This document shows, one piece after another, positions 16,201 to 17,836 of a stretch of 17,836 bases of DNA; position 1 is the stretch's first letter; each line of letters begins with the position of its first letter. The notes beneath the pieces are model-generated. The model made no database searches. It saw only the letters and a program-made list of their open reading frames with translations, and was not told where the DNA came from. The DNA comes from DASRDS01 sp035652495 (GTDB taxonomy: Bacteria; Gemmatimonadota; Gemmatimonadetes; Gemmatimonadales; Gemmatimonadaceae): the NCBI GenBank assembly GCA_035652495.1, contig DASRDS010000283.1:1-17836 (forward strand), written 5' to 3'. Both the position numbers and the translations under genes were made by a program.

Positions 16201-16302
16201 GAGCTCAGTACGAACGGCAATCAACAAGTCACACGAGGTCAGGAGATCACCAACTATCCGCCGGCCCGCAGTTATTTCATCGGCCTCGACCTGGGGTTCT
16301 GA
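13285..16302 (+). CDS. SusC/RagA-family TonB-linked outer-membrane transporter, copy 2
   Basis: A 1005-residue paralogue of the gene at 8541, with the same layout: signal peptide (1-23, cleavage after VASA), CarboxypepD_reg-like domain (starting RLIGHVTDAADK), LEQQVITG linker, plug with PGGGLQVQIRG, SINGNAEPLYVVDGV and SASAIYGSKASAGVVIITTK, then the barrel ending SYFIGLDLGF. In the 93 residues from QQVITG to the end of the VDGVIVNNET segment I count 14 differences from copy 1, most of them conservative. Barrel loops differ more (NDDPVAQGTYATKAEADKF here against LHPKDIGTSAASADNAY in copy 1), and synonymous changes are frequent. The substrate range may therefore differ between copies. No STN domain is present. 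The SusD partner starts three bases after the stop. Confidence 0.93.
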   Translation: MKRSIVRSVGLIVSLAAAQVASAQEPTARLIGHVTDAADKVPIPAAQVTVTGTTIGALSNDSGVFALRLPSDAKSLTVRRIGYRQTTVPVTPGQTDITIALDKDVLKLEQQVITGVATTVSSRNAANDVAVVTSAQVNEVPAPTVENALQGKVAGAIIQSNNGGAPGGGLQVQIRGITSINGNAEPLYVVDGVIVNNETINNGLNAINNSGGGQNSVGQFVANAPSFEDSGVNRIADINPSDIESIEVLKGASASAIYGSKASAGVVIITTKHGKAGKAQWNASTRLGHYEDAKTLPLRTFPTLQSAQDWYWNDDPVAQGTYATKAEADKFIQSVYAGPQDFQSQLFGNKQASYEADVSVSGTQGQTQYYLSGTSKYDNGIENNTGYNKQSIRSNLSQDFSSNFKVSANLSYVHDNTRRGVTGNDNIGISPYNVFSTTPQFVRLTEASNGLWPNNPFGNANPLADAALIATPENVSRFIGGGTLDWTIFQQEHQTLKITAIGGVDLTSMSDLLYAPPTLQVEQLEPSGLPGTSVSNSATINYFNYAFNLAHHWTGLSWLDATTSFGYTRDRRSTLNPYTTGANLLTGVNSPTVGTVQTNFLFRTAQLDQSWYGQEQLLLLDSRLALTAGVTGERSTSDGVIDKFYYYPRFSASFRVPEFTKAINELKFRVAYGQSGNLPIYGAKYTPYVPTQDDGLNGVSGNSLHGDAGIRPEAETEIETGFDLTVFDSRAQLSATVYQKRLSDLLLFAPEPPSIGYTQAWFNGGQFTNQGIELTLQFTPIQSRALGGISWVSNNTFYRNYSRVDALPTPPGPIGNTYGFGEGFMAVGRSVSEIVNAADILPNGLPAQVGDFQAAYRVQFGNEINIGPVRLYGLIDWSRGGNTINLTDLYFDGAGLQLWGDSAAAAKRFNKFLNNPTGYVLDGSFVKVRQLSAAYTLPTSWFAFARGRITSAKLSLTAYNVFNFYKYDGLDPELSTNGNQQVTRGQEITNYPPARSYFIGLDLGF

Positions 16303-16305
16303 CCA

Positions 16306-17763
16306 ATGAGACGATCACTGGCCTTGGGCCTGGCCGCGAGCCTGCTCGTCGCGACGGCGTGCAAAGACAGCAACATCCCGTTCTTTACCGCGCCGACGTC
16401 GATTCCGAACTCCCTGCCGGGCATTCAGAACGCCGTCACGGGTCTCGTCAGCGCGACCCGCGGCACGAACGACTTCTTTGGCTTCCTCGTCGACGCGACC
16501 GGATTCGCCCGCGACGGCGCGAACTACACGAACACCGAGCCGCGATTCATTCTCTACGAGCTGGGCCTGCAACCGATCGACCCCGCCTGGTCCGGCGCGT
16601 GGCCCGGGTTCTACACGAACATTCTGCAGGCGCACCAGATCATCACGGCGGTGCCCGCGGTGCTACCAGCCCTGTCCTCGCAGCAACGGAACGCGATCAT
16701 CGGCGTCGTCCAGACCCTCGAAGCGCTGAACTACATGATGATCGCCGAGGATCACGACACGGCCGGCATCTCGATCATGCCGTTGGCGCCGACGACCGCG
16801 CCGCCGGGTCTGTGCGTGCGCGATGGATGGAAGTACATCGTCGCGCTGCTCGATTCGGCGAACAATGCACTCGTCGCCGCGGGTGGCACGGCACTGCCGG
16901 TCAAACTGCCGTCGGGGTTCAACGCGGTCAGCGCTGACGCGAATCACTTCAGTTCGTTGAACCGGGCCCTGGCGGCGAAGGCCGGGCTCGAGTTGGCGTA
17001 CGCCATCGCCCGCGGTCCGGGCGGCAATCCACCGACGCCGTCGTCACCGGGCTCACCGGATCAGACGGCCCTGCAACGCGCCGACAGCGCGATGCTCGCT
17101 TCCACGCTGTACAACCCGGGCGCGCTAGCCCCGAACCCCGCCGGCGGATTCGCGCCGGACGCATACAGCGTCTTGCACAATTTCAGCGCGACGTCGGGTG
17201 ACGTGGTGAACCCGATCAACCAGAATATCGGCACATACGTCGTGTTGAAAAACATCCCGGCGAACCAGGACACCATCAACGATCTTCGCTGGCGCACGAA
17301 GTTCGTGGCGAATCCGCTGACGCCACAGCAACCTGGCTACTCGGCGGCGGTCTCACCGTACATCTACAACTATTATCCGGCGCCGGGCTCGTTCATGCCG
17401 ATCGTGCGCAACGAGGAGCTGGTGCTCGTCCGGGCGCAGATTCAGCTCGGCCTGGGTCAGTTCGCGACGGCCGCGACACTGATCAACGACGTGCGCACCG
17501 CGGTCGGTGGGTTGGCGCCAGCCGCGATCGGAGCTGATTATGTCTCGACTCGCGACGCGCTCCTGCATGAGCAACAGATCTCGACGGCGTTCGAACCAAG
17601 CGCCGACCGGATGATCGCGCTGCGCATGTATGGGGTGGCCGCGCAGCAGGATGCCATCACGTGGACGGGAAGCGGCAAGACCGACCTGTTCACGACCGAA
17701 GAACCGATTCCGTTCGCCGAAGCCGCGGCGCGCGGAGGCACGTTCAGCAAGACCTGCCCGTAA
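16306..17763 (+). CDS. RagB/SusD-family surface lipoprotein, copy 2
   Basis: A 485-residue paralogue of the gene at 11554 and partner of the SusC just before it. The leader ends in ATAC with lipidated C19. The mature protein opens SNIPFFTAPTSIPN, close to TNVPFYTAPTQVPN in copy 1, and keeps NILQAHQII, LNYMMIAEDHDT, SATSGDVVNPIN, RNEELVLVRAQIQLGLGQF and the terminal RGGTFSKTCP. It is 32 residues shorter than copy 1, through shorter loops before and after the RNE-RAQIQ segment rather than truncation at either end. The only other cysteines are C170 and C484, at positions equivalent to C174 and C516 of copy 1. It has no strong Shine-Dalgarno of its own; GGGG within the last SusC codons lies nine bases upstream, so coupling to SusC translation is likely. 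Confidence 0.9.
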   Translation: MRRSLALGLAASLLVATACKDSNIPFFTAPTSIPNSLPGIQNAVTGLVSATRGTNDFFGFLVDATGFARDGANYTNTEPRFILYELGLQPIDPAWSGAWPGFYTNILQAHQIITAVPAVLPALSSQQRNAIIGVVQTLEALNYMMIAEDHDTAGISIMPLAPTTAPPGLCVRDGWKYIVALLDSANNALVAAGGTALPVKLPSGFNAVSADANHFSSLNRALAAKAGLELAYAIARGPGGNPPTPSSPGSPDQTALQRADSAMLASTLYNPGALAPNPAGGFAPDAYSVLHNFSATSGDVVNPINQNIGTYVVLKNIPANQDTINDLRWRTKFVANPLTPQQPGYSAAVSPYIYNYYPAPGSFMPIVRNEELVLVRAQIQLGLGQFATAATLINDVRTAVGGLAPAAIGADYVSTRDALLHEQQISTAFEPSADRMIALRMYGVAAQQDAITWTGSGKTDLFTTEEPIPFAEAAARGGTFSKTCP

Positions 17764-17776
17764 GGGCTGACCGCTA

Positions 17777-17814
17777 ACGCGGCGGCGACGAGTCCTCTTT
17801 CGTCGCCGCCGTGT
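17777..17814 (+). terminator. Hairpin after the second SusC-SusD operon, terminator-like but without a T run
   Basis: A 15-base-pair stem with one G-T pair and an eight-base loop starts 14 bases after the SusD stop. Its core (GGCGGCGACGA with TCGTCGCCGCC) is the same as in the terminator of the first operon. Only GC-rich sequence follows, with a smaller hairpin at 17821-17834, so it lacks the usual T tract. It may be a weak or Rho-assisted terminator or an mRNA 3' stabiliser. Confidence 0.6.
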
Positions 17815-17836
17815 CGGCGGCGGTCTCGGGACCGTA

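Larger units (their letters stand above)
8541..17814 (+). repeat. Diverged tandem duplication of a SusC-SusD-hairpin operon
   Basis: Unit 1 spans 8541-13174 and unit 2 spans 13285-17814. Gene order, spacing, ribosome binding sites and terminal hairpin stem are all shared, and both encoded proteins align along their whole length. Divergence is spread through silent and replacement sites, so the duplication is old. No flanking repeats or mobile-element genes are visible. Confidence 0.85.

Noticed and set aside
8541..17763. The duplicated operons as an assembly artefact
   Set aside because: The copies differ in many silent and replacement positions, in SusD length and in intergenic sequence, which an assembly error would not produce.
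1..17836. tRNA, rRNA, CRISPR arrays, insertion sequences or prophage genes
   Set aside because: Reading both strands I found no cloverleaf-like element, regular repeat-spacer array, transposase or integrase motif.

Overview
The window looks like a GC-rich chromosome segment from a soil-type bacterium, most likely a member of Gemmatimonadota. The reasons are two SusC/SusD-type outer-membrane transport pairs outside a typical AT-rich Bacteroidota context, a CBM9/DUF5916 outer-membrane protein, several lipoproteins with simple lipoboxes, and frequent GTG starts. This is an inference from gene content; no 16S or other marker gene is present.

Left part (1-4593). Three minus-strand genes form a probable operon: an AraC-type DNA-binding protein with a degenerate receiver-like N-terminus, a stand-alone two-component receiver that overlaps it by 20 bases, and an exported CE4-type polysaccharide deacetylase cut off by the left edge. 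Transcribed away from them is a 66-residue predicted lipoprotein that ends in a duplicated GVTVGGGT motif. It converges on a 435-residue cytoplasmic TPR-like protein. The intergenic stretch before the next gene carries a 15-base perfect palindrome.

Middle part (4594-8540). A GT39/ArnT-like membrane glycosyltransferase, possibly read from a leaderless mRNA, converges on a 779-residue CBM9-like/DUF5916 outer-membrane protein. Their 3' ends overlap by 22 bases. A good extended -10 promoter candidate lies before the DUF5916 gene, in the 261-base gap that separates it from the divergent SusC gene.

Right part (8541-17836). Two consecutive SusC-SusD operons lie head to tail. Each has a TonB-dependent SusC/RagA barrel protein of about 1000 residues followed 1-3 bases later by a RagB/SusD-like lipoprotein, and each ends in a GC-rich hairpin whose stem is nearly the same. 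The copies are clearly paralogous but well diverged, so this is a real old tandem duplication rather than an assembly artefact. In each pair the SusC forms the TonB-driven channel in the outer membrane and the SusD forms the surface substrate-binding lid. The substrate cannot be told from this window: there is no glycoside hydrolase, sulfatase, peptidase or ECF sigma/anti-sigma pair beside them, and neither SusC has an STN signalling domain. Taken together the window is dominated by cell-envelope functions: polysaccharide deacetylation, lipid-linked sugar transfer and outer-membrane uptake.
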